DNA from: Bacteroidales bacterium
Lineage (GTDB): Bacteria; Bacteroidota; Bacteroidia; Bacteroidales; P3
Length of the DNA: 36,242 bases
Direction: 5' to 3'
Assembly (NCBI GenBank): GCA_030523765.1
Contig: JAUNHX010000022.1
Coordinates: 1 to 36,242 of the forward strand
Shown here: positions 18,465 through 25,577 of the stretch, piece after piece
Layout: every line of letters starts with the position of its first letter
Position numbering within the stretch: the first letter of the stretch is position 1
Position numbers and translations under genes: made by a program
Notes under the pieces: model-generated
The model's database searches: none
What the model was told of the DNA's origin: nothing
The model's input: only the letters and a program-made list of their open reading frames with translations

Positions 18465-19922
18465 TTATTTATGTACCTTCCGCACAAACTCCTCTACTTC
18501 GGGTACGCCGCCTTGATAAATAAGATAGCCATCGTAGGGTTCGCGGCGGGTAATCTCGTCGTTGATAGGAGTAAGCATCAGCTTACGTACCTCCTCTCGG
18601 TCGTGAGAAAGACCCAAAGCCCAACCCAGTTTGATATAGGCCGATTCGCACAGCATATTGTCGGCAGGAATGATGCCGCGAGCCATAAGGTCGCGACCCG
18701 TATCGTAGACAAACATGTGGGTATAACCCCAAATAGTTTGTACGCACATATACTGATGGATGCCCGCATCGGTAGCTTTTTGAATAGCATCGAACATACC
18801 TTTGTTGACGTGACCCAATCCTGTTCCATCCCACACAATGCCTTTATATCCGCGATCAATAAGAGCCTCTAGCACATCGGGTTTCATACCGGGATAGTAA
18901 TAGAGGATAGCCACTCGGTCGTCGAATACAGGAACGATACGGGTAGTGTTGGGATCGTTGGCTGCCAAACTAGCCTTATAGGAGGCAAGATCGGTAATAA
19001 CTTCAACCTTACGCTCACCGTGACGACGATGGTTGTAAATCTTCTTGATGGGAACAGCTCCCTCTTTGCGGCTGATAGTAGCTAACGGGGTATCACCGAT
19101 AGTACGGAAGGTGGAGCGATAGCTGGAGTGCATTTTACGCACACGGGTACCACGATGCAAGAATCCGTACTCGTCGCTTGTAGGTCCGAACATACATACC
19201 ATCACTTCAGCAATATCGCCGTGACCGGCAGCCGTCATTGCATGCATCAGATTCAATGCAGCATCCGAACTAGGACGGTCAGAACTGCGCTGAGAACCAA
19301 CCAATACTACAGGCATAGGGAGATTCTGACACATATAAGTGAGTGCTGTAGCCGTATGGGCCAAAGTATCGGTTCCGTGACCGATTACGATACCTTCGAT
19401 ACCATTCTTTACCTCATCGCCAATCTTGTTGGCCAAAGCGAGATACTCTTTAGGTGACATATTTTCGCTAAAAACTGCAAAAACCTTTTCTGTTTCTAGG
19501 TTGCAGATATCAGCCAATTCAGGCACAGCACCAAACAACTCGCCAGGCGAGAAGGCGGGTATCACAGCACCCGTACGGTAGTCGAGACGCGAAGCGATAG
19601 TGCCACCCGTACCTAACAGTTTCACATGTGGGAGTCCCGGAGTATAGGGGAACTCTTTTTCGGGTACTTTGAAATTGGGTTGCGGATCGCGTTCTCCCTT
19701 CATGTTGGTGATAGTTGAGATATCGAGACCGATATTATAGCCCGTTACCACCTTCAAAACGATGTGAGTATCATCAGTATTCTCTGCTCGCGGCAGAATT
19801 TTTCCGCTGAAGTGACCACGAGTGGTATCAACTTCGGCTTTGTCCCATACCCTCACATCATATTTTTTCAATAAATCTAAGGCTCTGCCTTTATATCCTT
19901 GGAATAGTTTATTGTCTTCCAT
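18465..19922 (-). CDS. gatD: Archaeal-type Glu-tRNA(Gln) amidotransferase subunit D (glutaminase)
   Basis: The 485-residue product matches archaeal GatD. It has a small SH3-like N-terminal domain (about 8-75, YKGRALDLLKKYDVRVWD, GHFSGKILPR) that plain asparaginases lack, then an asparaginase-type amidohydrolase domain from about residue 98. The catalytic residues are all present: Thr108 in GTGGTIAS, Thr184 and Asp185 in GHGTDTLAH, and Lys263 in RVRKMHSS. Known role of the family: GatD releases ammonia from Gln or Asn and GatE uses it to convert Glu-tRNA(Gln) to Gln-tRNA(Gln). It lies 82 nt downstream of gatE on the same strand, which supports the heterodimer rather than a stand-alone asparaginase. 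Archaeal GatD is about 435 residues, so this one has a slightly longer N-terminus and inter-domain linker. Confidence 0.95.
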   Translation of the reverse strand: MEDNKLFQGYKGRALDLLKKYDVRVWDKAEVDTTRGHFSGKILPRAENTDDTHIVLKVVTGYNIGLDISTITNMKGERDPQPNFKVPEKEFPYTPGLPHVKLLGTGGTIASRLDYRTGAVIPAFSPGELFGAVPELADICNLETEKVFAVFSENMSPKEYLALANKIGDEVKNGIEGIVIGHGTDTLAHTATALTYMCQNLPMPVVLVGSQRSSDRPSSDAALNLMHAMTAAGHGDIAEVMVCMFGPTSDEYGFLHRGTRVRKMHSSYRSTFRTIGDTPLATISRKEGAVPIKKIYNHRRHGERKVEVITDLASYKASLAANDPNTTRIVPVFDDRVAILYYYPGMKPDVLEALIDRGYKGIVWDGTGLGHVNKGMFDAIQKATDAGIHQYMCVQTIWGYTHMFVYDTGRDLMARGIIPADNMLCESAYIKLGWALGLSHDREEVRKLMLTPINDEITRREPYDGYLIYQGGVPEVEEFVRKVHK

Positions 19923-20004
19923 GATTTTAAACTTGTTGTTTGAACGATGGAGTTCACTACTTCATGCTCCTCATATTGTCCACCGTTTGTTCACGTTTGG
20001 TGTT

Positions 20005-21951
20005 TTATACTTCTTTGGCCAGTTCGGTTAGACTCATGTTGCCCAACCCAATCCAACGCAGACGACCCATCAAGCTGTTTACACGATCGGCTTCGTTGGT
20101 ATCTTTGCGTGCTGGTTCGAAGGGTTCCGATTTCAGTTCGTTGAGGGTTTCCATAATCTCTTCACGACTGCTAGGAACAAATCCAATTGCAACTAAAGCC
20201 TCTTCGCAATCCATTTCGGGATCGTCGAACATTACTTCTAACATCGATTTGGCGATAGCCACATCGAGATCTTGCTCTTTGATGAAACGGAACAGATTAA
20301 CGATACGGCTACTGCAGAAGGGAAGTCCTCCGTAAACACCCTGCAGATGTTTCAACGTGTGGCCAAAGAAACAGCCCACACGCTTGGCATCGAAGCCCAT
20401 CTCTACGATCGATTTGATACGAGGATAATAATTGTGGGTAAAAATAAAGTTATAACAATCGGTTGGCACCTTCCAAGCTTTCATCTGTTCGTAACGCAGC
20501 ATGATATCTTCGGGGATATGGGTGCGCAACTCTTCGATATAATCGTTGCTCAGAGGGATGGGAGCCGAGTCGGTATCGGGATACATACGGTCGGCACCAG
20601 GAAGCACACGTTCAAAGATCGAAGTATGATCGTTCATCACTTTGCGCGTCTCTTTGGGAACTCCATCGAAAGCCATTTGGCAACGCTCTTCGATTACCTC
20701 AATACCCATAGCCACATCCTCATCGGGAGCCCAAAAGATAATCTGGGCATCATCCTCTCCAGCATGCATCTGTTGAGCGATACGGCTGAACACATTCTGC
20801 GAAACCACATCCTCTAAGTCTTCGCTCGTAGCCATATTGGGGCGTTCTATACAAGCAATAACTTTTAGACGATTTACTATCTCATCGTAGAAGGGACGAC
20901 CGGGCTGAGTGAAGTGCGACAAGAGTCCTGCAAAATGAGGAAGGTTGACAGCAATAAGTTTCTCGCCTCTCTCCAGCGCTTCGGTGATAGGGGTATAGTA
21001 GAAGTTGAAATCTTTCGGATTCAGTTCCATATGGCTCATAGCCCATTGCTCTTTGGAGCAGCGGCTCTTCAACTGATCGCGGATAGCGAGCAGTGCCCAC
21101 TGACGGAAGCACTCATAGTGCGACACATCGGGCAACCATTTGGTGTGACTTACACCTTTCACTTCGATACGGGTGCCCCCTTTGCAGCTAACGTTCACAT
21201 CCTCACGTCCAGCACCGCTACCCGTACGCACTCGTCCAGTACTGCGGTTCAAGAAACGGATAGCATCGCCTGCTTCGCCCACTTCGGTGGGATTGACTAG
21301 ATCGGGATCGGTAACCGTTTCGATGAGCGGCATACCTAGACGGTCGGTACGATAAACACGAATATGGCGCACATCGCTCACTTCGCGACAAGCATCCTCT
21401 TCGATGCTCAACTGGGTGAGGCCCACCCGTTTGCCGCTACGCAGATGAATTTCGCCCTCTACACCTAGGATAGCTGTACGTTGGAAACCCGTAGGGATAG
21501 AGCCGTCAAGATACTGTTTGCGAGTAACATGCACTTCGCCAACAATATTCAACTTCGATGCCAATGCAATTTCGAGCGCATACTGTAGCGCCTCCGGATT
21601 GAGGGGAAAAGGAGGCGTATCGTCAATCTCATAGGTGCAAGCTGTTTCGTGTGCAATATGGTACACAATGTTCTTGCGTGTTTTGAACTCCATCAGGGCT
21701 GTGCCGTCATAACCGCCCATCTCGGAGAGTGTGGGGCGCATATGGCGCAACAGTTCAGCGTCGTACTCATCTTCCTTTTGGAAATGGCCGGCAGGACAGT
21801 GACAGAACAATTTCTCTTTGGTGGCCAGCTGTTGGTGGACCTCCAAACCCGACATAAAACCGATCCGGTCGTAGTCGGCTTGGGTAGCCTCCTTGCGTTC
21901 CACATAGCCAATTGCTTTCTTGGTGGCTTCGAAGTTTTGTTGCGGACTCAT
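20005..21951 (-). CDS. gatE: Archaeal-type Glu-tRNA(Gln) amidotransferase subunit E
   Basis: The 648-residue product belongs to the GatB/GatE family and is the E type. The signature MSGLEVHQQL (residues 33-42) is followed by the LFCHCPAG metal-site segment (48-55), DTPPFPLN (111-118) and the cradle core with LGMPLIETVTDPD (205-217). An insertion of roughly 130 residues at about 290-430 (HFTQPGRPFYDEI ... QIIFWAPDEDVAMGIEVIEERCQ) corresponds to the AspRS-like GAD insertion that marks GatE and is absent from bacterial GatB (about 480 residues). The C-terminal helical and YqeY-like tail (550-648) is present. GatE phosphorylates and then amidates Glu-tRNA(Gln) using ammonia from GatD. It leads the operon, with a good Bacteroidota promoter 120 nt upstream, so it is a resident, expressed gene rather than a fragment. 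Confidence 0.96.
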   Translation of the reverse strand: MSPQQNFEATKKAIGYVERKEATQADYDRIGFMSGLEVHQQLATKEKLFCHCPAGHFQKEDEYDAELLRHMRPTLSEMGGYDGTALMEFKTRKNIVYHIAHETACTYEIDDTPPFPLNPEALQYALEIALASKLNIVGEVHVTRKQYLDGSIPTGFQRTAILGVEGEIHLRSGKRVGLTQLSIEEDACREVSDVRHIRVYRTDRLGMPLIETVTDPDLVNPTEVGEAGDAIRFLNRSTGRVRTGSGAGREDVNVSCKGGTRIEVKGVSHTKWLPDVSHYECFRQWALLAIRDQLKSRCSKEQWAMSHMELNPKDFNFYYTPITEALERGEKLIAVNLPHFAGLLSHFTQPGRPFYDEIVNRLKVIACIERPNMATSEDLEDVVSQNVFSRIAQQMHAGEDDAQIIFWAPDEDVAMGIEVIEERCQMAFDGVPKETRKVMNDHTSIFERVLPGADRMYPDTDSAPIPLSNDYIEELRTHIPEDIMLRYEQMKAWKVPTDCYNFIFTHNYYPRIKSIVEMGFDAKRVGCFFGHTLKHLQGVYGGLPFCSSRIVNLFRFIKEQDLDVAIAKSMLEVMFDDPEMDCEEALVAIGFVPSSREEIMETLNELKSEPFEPARKDTNEADRVNSLMGRLRWIGLGNMSLTELAKEV

Positions 21952-22077
21952 GGTTTTTGAATAGTATTGTTATATTATATCAATTGATTATTTTCTGTTC
22001 ATGTGGTCGTATATTACTATTAACCAATCTCTAATCTCCTTATCCTGCTCGAGGAATCTACGACAACAAACAATTTG

Positions 22078-22108
22078 CAAAGATACAAAAAAAAGTGGTG
22101 CGAGCAAA
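22078..22108 (-). promoter_or_regulatory. Bacteroidota-type promoter for gatED
   Basis: On the minus strand, TTTG (22108-22105) and TATCTTTG (22085-22078) have exactly 19 nt between them, the same spacing as the promoters at 12775 and 31389. Start of transcription would be near 22071, leaving a leader of about 120 nt. Confidence 0.85.
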
Positions 22109-22366
22109 AAATGACGACAAAAAAAGCAATAAACGGCAGCATAATTCCACACAATATTAAATATCAACAATTTAAAAAAACAACAAAACTTCACTTCATG
22201 AAACCAATTCAAAAAAGACGCACAAAAAAAAGGTACAATATTGCCAAATCAGAAATATTACACCACTTTTTTTGTCAAAAACGATAAAAGCATCACTATG
22301 TTTCAGCCACACGTTTCCACAATCTAATCTGTAGTAAGGGGGATCCTTCGCTCTAACTCCGATATA

Positions 22367-22405
22367 ACTCCTACTTAAATCTTACTTAACTCCTACTTAA
22401 ATCTA
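22367..22405. repeat. Short imperfect direct repeats, (C)TCCTACTTAAATCT type
   Basis: TCCTACTTAAATCT occurs at about 22370 and 22391, with the variant TTACTTAA in between, giving a period near 11 and 21 bp. The repeats lie in the non-coding gap between gatE and the LysE-family gene. No function is apparent. Confidence 0.6.
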
Positions 22406-22588
22406 ATACTAAAAGAATGAATTTTGAAAAAAACAAAATGCCAAGTTCAATATAAACTATATTGTATTATAGGTATTATACAATTAAATTATCATCATGT
22501 AATCACTTCCTTTTATCCTCAATACAAGCCATTTCATGTAACAATCTATACACTACACGACAAAAGATTTACAGATTGGCATATTTTT

Positions 22589-22620
22589 TTTCGCCCATTA
22601 AGGAAACTTTTGTAATTTTG
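22589..22620 (+). promoter_or_regulatory. Probable promoter of the LysE-family gene
   Basis: TAATTTTG at 22613-22620 fits TAnnTTTG exactly. The -33 position has TTTC rather than TTTG. The start site would be near 22627, about 53 nt before the ATG. Confidence 0.55.
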
Positions 22621-22679
22621 CGCCTTAAATAACCGAAACAACCAACACCGAAACATACTGTAACCAAAAGAAAACGAGC

Positions 22680-23318
22680 ATGGTATTACTCTACGGAATC
22701 CTTTACGGCTGTATCATTTCCATCTGTTTCAACTTTGGCCCAGCCTTCTTCACGCTGATACAGACAAGCGCTCAGTATGGATTTAAAAGGGCCTTCCCTA
22801 TCGCTTTCGGAATCAACGCCAACGATATCATTGTGGTAACATTACTGCTCACCGTGCTCAGCAGTGTGAATATCAATCAGTTGATGCATACCCCTCTAGC
22901 TGCCACCATCGGTTCGCTAGCGCTACTAGTTTTTGGACTTTATACCATTTTCAGCAAACAAGACGATGCTGCCAATCAAGGCGATGCTCTCAAGGAAGTA
23001 AAACCCATCAAGATCTACTTCAAGGGTTTAACAATCAATATGTTCAATCCCATGATCTGGATTTTTTGGGCTGGCTTCATCGCTGCCCCCTCGCTCTTTG
23101 CACAGCGACTCCAATTCACTATTCCCGAAGGTTCGTTATGGCTCATGTTTGTGGGAGTACTAATGGCAACACTATCGCTCGATATATTGAAATGCAAAAT
23201 TGCATCCCTACTACAGAACTACCTTACGAAAAAGATGCTCCACATCTTCAACCTTATAGTGGGACTTATTCTATGCGGTTTTGCTGTCTATATTTTCCTT
23301 CCTATGGTGATTCATTAA
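22680..23318 (+). CDS. LysE/RhtB-family inner-membrane exporter
   Basis: The 212-residue hydrophobic protein has about six membrane segments, at roughly 5-25, 35-60, 72-90, 112-135, 145-168 and 188-208. Family hallmarks include the N-terminal GPAFFTLIQTSAQYGFKRAF segment (usual G-P-x4-x8-G) and the FNPMIWIFWAGF segment in the fourth helix region. LysE/RhtB proteins export amino acids or their analogues; the substrate cannot be read from sequence. It is divergent from gatED across a 728-bp gap and appears to be a single-gene unit. Confidence 0.88.
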   Translation: MVLLYGILYGCIISICFNFGPAFFTLIQTSAQYGFKRAFPIAFGINANDIIVVTLLLTVLSSVNINQLMHTPLAATIGSLALLVFGLYTIFSKQDDAANQGDALKEVKPIKIYFKGLTINMFNPMIWIFWAGFIAAPSLFAQRLQFTIPEGSLWLMFVGVLMATLSLDILKCKIASLLQNYLTKKMLHIFNLIVGLILCGFAVYIFLPMVIH

Positions 23319-23372
23319 ACACAAAACACGAATCGCAGGGGGGCGGATTTTTTTTACTTTTAACACAAAATT

Positions 23373-23403
23373 TTTTCCAGTTTATAAAAAAGTTGTATTT
23401 TTG
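23373..23403 (+). promoter_or_regulatory. Probable promoter of yceD-rpmF
   Basis: TATTTTTG at 23396-23403 fits the -7 element. The -33 position is TTTT. Transcription would start near 23410, giving a leader of only about 15 nt before ATG 23425. Confidence 0.6.
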
Positions 23404-23419
23404 CACACTCATTAGTGTG
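23404..23419 (+). promoter_or_regulatory. Dyad at the yceD transcription start
   Basis: CACACT (23404-23409) and AGTGTG (23414-23419) are perfect inverted 6-mers with a 4-nt centre. The dyad begins at the base after the -7 box and ends 5 nt before the start codon, so it would act as an operator or as a leader hairpin covering the ribosome landing zone. Confidence 0.5.
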
Positions 23420-23424
23420 TAATA

Positions 23425-23979
23425 ATGAAGAGTAAAATTGATACAACCATCCAGTTTTCTGGCTTGAAACCAGGTAGTTATAACTACAACTATGTTTTAA
23501 CCGACGAGTTCTTTCAAGCCTTTGAAAACGAAAATTTGAGAGCAGGAAATGTCGTTTTTGACGTTATTCTTGAGAAAACAGAGCGGATGTTATTGTTAAA
23601 ATTTTCCTTCAGTGGGATAATGAGAACGGAGTGCGACCGGTGTTTGGAACCGATGAACGTCAACGTTGAAGGGCAGCAGATGCTCTGTGTGAAGTTCAGC
23701 AACACCGAAACCTCCGACAATGAGGACGAAGTGATACTGCCCGAAGGGGCTTATCAGATAGACCTCGCACAGTGGATGTACGAATATGTGGCTGTGGCTA
23801 TGCCCCTCCAGCATATTCATCCCAACGATTCGGAGGGCAATCCTACGTGCAATCCCACAATGCTGCAATACCTTAACAGCAGCACTGATGTAGAACCAGG
23901 CAACGACAGCGAAGACCCCTCCGATGCCGAAACCCAACCAATCGACCCTCGATGGGCCAAACTTAAAGATTTGAAATAA
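23425..23979 (+). CDS. yceD: YceD/DUF177 family protein
   Basis: The 184-residue acidic cytoplasmic protein has the DUF177 core, with the conserved C-D-R-C-L-E-P metal-like motif at about residues 71-77 and a following beta-helical segment (YQIDLAQWMYEYVAVAMPLQHIH). DUF177/YceD proteins almost always precede rpmF and have been linked to 23S rRNA processing in E. coli and plants. Here rpmF follows 21 nt downstream. The tail is Asp/Glu/Ser-rich (about 150-175) and ends in PRWAKLKDLK, typical of the Bacteroidota version. Confidence 0.93.
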   Translation: MKSKIDTTIQFSGLKPGSYNYNYVLTDEFFQAFENENLRAGNVVFDVILEKTERMLLLKFSFSGIMRTECDRCLEPMNVNVEGQQMLCVKFSNTETSDNEDEVILPEGAYQIDLAQWMYEYVAVAMPLQHIHPNDSEGNPTCNPTMLQYLNSSTDVEPGNDSEDPSDAETQPIDPRWAKLKDLK

Positions 23980-24000
23980 ATAATTAAAAAATAATAAATT

Positions 24001-24186
24001 ATGCCACATCCAAAACACAGATTCTCTAAGACAAGAACTGCCAAGAGAAGAACGCATGACAGCCTTACGGCTCCTCAGCTGACTACTTGCAGCAACTGTG
24101 GTGCACCTGTGATGTACCACCATGTATGTCCCGAATGCGGATATTACAGAGGTAAACTCGCTATCGAAAAGAACGCTGAGGCTTAG
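24001..24186 (+). CDS. rpmF: 50S ribosomal protein L32
   Basis: The 61-residue basic protein has the L32 N-terminus (MPHPKHRFSKTRTAKRRTHDS) and a zinc ribbon of the C+ type: C-S-N-C at about 36-39 and C-P-E-C at about 49-52. It is a structural part of the large subunit, cotranscribed with yceD. The usual next genes, plsX and fabH, are missing. A hairpin starts at the stop codon and a strong terminator follows. Confidence 0.98.
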   Translation: MPHPKHRFSKTRTAKRRTHDSLTAPQLTTCSNCGAPVMYHHVCPECGYYRGKLAIEKNAEA

Positions 24187-24199
24187 TCGGTCGACTAAG
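24182..24199 (+). other. Short hairpin overlapping the rpmF stop codon
   Basis: CTTAGTCG (24182-24189) and CGACTAAG (24192-24199) form a perfect 8-bp inverted repeat with a 2-nt centre; the left arm includes the TAG stop. It has no T tract, so it may protect the 3' end or pause polymerase ahead of the real terminator. Confidence 0.5.
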
Positions 24200-24206
24200 G
24201 ATTACC

Positions 24207-24247
24207 AAAAAAGGCAGCATCCTCAAAAAAGATGCTGCTTTTTTTAT
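24207..24247 (+). terminator. Intrinsic terminator after rpmF
   Basis: GCAGCATC (24214-24221) pairs with GATGCTGC (24231-24238), followed by a run of nine T. The A-run before the stem could let it work on both strands. Confidence 0.9.
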
Positions 24248-24304
24248 CCTCATCCTTCATCATCAGCTCTACCCTACTCCAAACAATCACGAAACAAAGA
24301 TATT

Positions 24305-24336
24305 TTTATAGATTTACATTATTTTTACTATCTTTG
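24305..24336 (+). promoter_or_regulatory. Promoter of the rex operon
   Basis: TATCTTTG at 24329-24336 matches the -7 element exactly. The -33 position has TTTA. The start site would be near 24343, within about 6 nt of the dyad at 24349. Confidence 0.7.
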
Positions 24337-24348
24337 CAAAACGGATTA

Positions 24349-24370
24349 TTTCGATAATTACGTATCGAAA
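24349..24370. promoter_or_regulatory. Candidate operator: TTTCGATA-6 nt-TATCGAAA dyad
   Basis: Perfect 8-bp inverted arms with a 6-nt spacer (22 bp in all) lie between the -7 box and the rex start codon. Length and symmetry suit a dimeric winged-helix repressor. Rex often autoregulates, so this could be its own operator. The arms do not match the classic TTGTGAA half-site known from Gram-positives. Confidence 0.6.
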
Positions 24371-24379
24371 ATTTTATAA

Positions 24380-25144
24380 ATGACTAATACACATAAACAT
24401 ATAACCGAGGTACAGAAAGCGACTTTACGTCGATTACCCCTTTATTATGCCTATCTTGAAAAGAAATGGCACGAAGGAGTCATCTCTATCTCCTCCACTG
24501 CTATTGCCAGCAGCCTCAAACTTAACCCCATCCAAGTGAGGAAAGACCTAGCATCGGTAGCATCGACCTCCGGCAAATCGAAGGTTGGATTTGCCGTACG
24601 CCCCCTTCTTGACGATCTAGCTTCTTTGCTCGGCTACAACAACACCACCGAAGCCATTGTGGTAGGTGTAGGCAAATTGGGGACACTGCTGCTGTCCTAT
24701 GGTGGGTTCGAAGCCTACGGCATGCATTTGGTAGCAGGCTTCGACACCGATGTAACGCTCCATACCAAGACTATAGAAGGCAAGCCCATCTTCGAAATAG
24801 CCAAGTTACCTTCGTTAGTAAAACGACTAGGCATCCAAATAGGCGTTATCGCAGTACCCGCCTCCGAAGCCCAAAAAGTTGCCGATCTACTTATTGCCTC
24901 TGGCATCAAAGCCATCTGGAACTTCGCTCCCACTATTATCGAAACTCCACACAACATTGTGGTAAGATACGAGAACTTGGCAGCCTCGCTAGCCAGCCTC
25001 TCCTCCATGCTCGAAAAGGCCACTTTCGAAGCCTCGCAGTCTATCAATGAAGAGAATAGCCCTCAGACCACCCTTCCCAACGTTAAGTCTGAAGGCCCCA
25101 AGTCTTATAATCCCAAAACTAAAAGAAAGGAAACACTATGGTAA
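24380..25144 (+). CDS. rex: Redox-sensing transcriptional repressor Rex
   Basis: This 254-residue regulator binds DNA when NAD+ dominates and releases it when NADH rises. The N-terminal winged helix (about 8-78) has RRLPLYYAYLEKK, then the recognition region SSTAIASSLKLNPIQVRKDLA. The Rossmann domain has GVGKLG at 96-101 and an acidic-type nucleotide pocket (FDTD). The C-terminal helix that swaps between protomers is present (ENLAASLASLSSML). A further 30-residue Lys/Pro-rich tail exceeds the usual length (about 210-220). Its stop overlaps the next gene by 7 nt. It leads the hydrogenase module, which fits NADH-responsive control of H2 metabolism. Confidence 0.95.
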   Translation: MTNTHKHITEVQKATLRRLPLYYAYLEKKWHEGVISISSTAIASSLKLNPIQVRKDLASVASTSGKSKVGFAVRPLLDDLASLLGYNNTTEAIVVGVGKLGTLLLSYGGFEAYGMHLVAGFDTDVTLHTKTIEGKPIFEIAKLPSLVKRLGIQIGVIAVPASEAQKVADLLIASGIKAIWNFAPTIIETPHNIVVRYENLAASLASLSSMLEKATFEASQSINEENSPQTTLPNVKSEGPKSYNPKTKRKETLW

Positions 25145-25425
25145 TCAAAGTCTGTGTTGGCAGCTCCTGCCACCTAAAAGGTTCGTACGACGTGATCGTA
25201 GCCATGAAAGAAATCATCAAGAAATACGATGTCGAAGACCTCGTTGATTTGCAGGCCAGCTTCTGCCTAGGCTACTGTGCCCAAGGGGTGACGGTAAAAG
25301 CCGACAATATGGAAGCTGCCACAGTAGAGCATCTTGGTAGCGACGAACTCTTCCTCCACAACGTCAATAAAGACAATGCCGAAGAGCTCTTCGCCAAGGA
25401 GATTTACCCACTGCTCAACATCTAA
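25138..25425 (+). CDS. Thioredoxin-like [2Fe-2S] ferredoxin (NuoE/HydC-like)
   Basis: The 95-residue protein has the thioredoxin-like [2Fe-2S] fold. The four cluster Cys are Cys6 and Cys11 (V-C-x4-C-H) and Cys43 and Cys47 (S-F-C-x3-C-A-Q-G). It corresponds to the C-terminal domain of NuoE or to the small HydC subunit but stands alone. Families of this type carry electrons between NAD(P)H dehydrogenases and hydrogenases, or act in hydrogenase-linked signalling. The start overlaps the end of rex, indicating translational coupling. The hydrogenase sensor begins 152 nt later. Confidence 0.92.
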   Translation: MVIKVCVGSSCHLKGSYDVIVAMKEIIKKYDVEDLVDLQASFCLGYCAQGVTVKADNMEAATVEHLGSDELFLHNVNKDNAEELFAKEIYPLLNI

Positions 25426-25577
25426 TATCCCTTCTCGTAAAAATACAACAGAAACACAAAAATAACTAAAGGAAAATAACCATACTCCCCCTTTGAGCAA
25501 CAACTACGGCCTATCCCGAAGCCCAACATACCGCAACTGTTGCCACAAAAAGAAGGACTCCTACCTAAATGTAAATC

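Larger units (their letters stand above)
21952..22612. other. AT-rich intergenic gap between gatE and the LysE-family gene
   Basis: There is no supported gene here. It holds the gatE promoter (22078-22108, minus) and a cluster of short direct repeats (22367-22405). The short open frames inside are compositionally biased (poly-Lys) and overlap the promoter, so I discount them. A sequence at 22134-22162 weakly resembles a Xer dif site (CGGCAGCATAA, 7 nt, CAATATTAAAT). Confidence 0.6.

Noticed and set aside
18465..19922. GatD as an ordinary L-asparaginase
   Set aside because: The extra N-terminal SH3-like domain and the adjacent gatE support the amidotransferase subunit instead.
22075..22287. 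Plus-strand 70-codon frame in the gatE upstream gap
   Set aside because: Lys/Thr-biased product from A-rich DNA that overlaps the gatE promoter; no start signal and no resemblance to a known protein.
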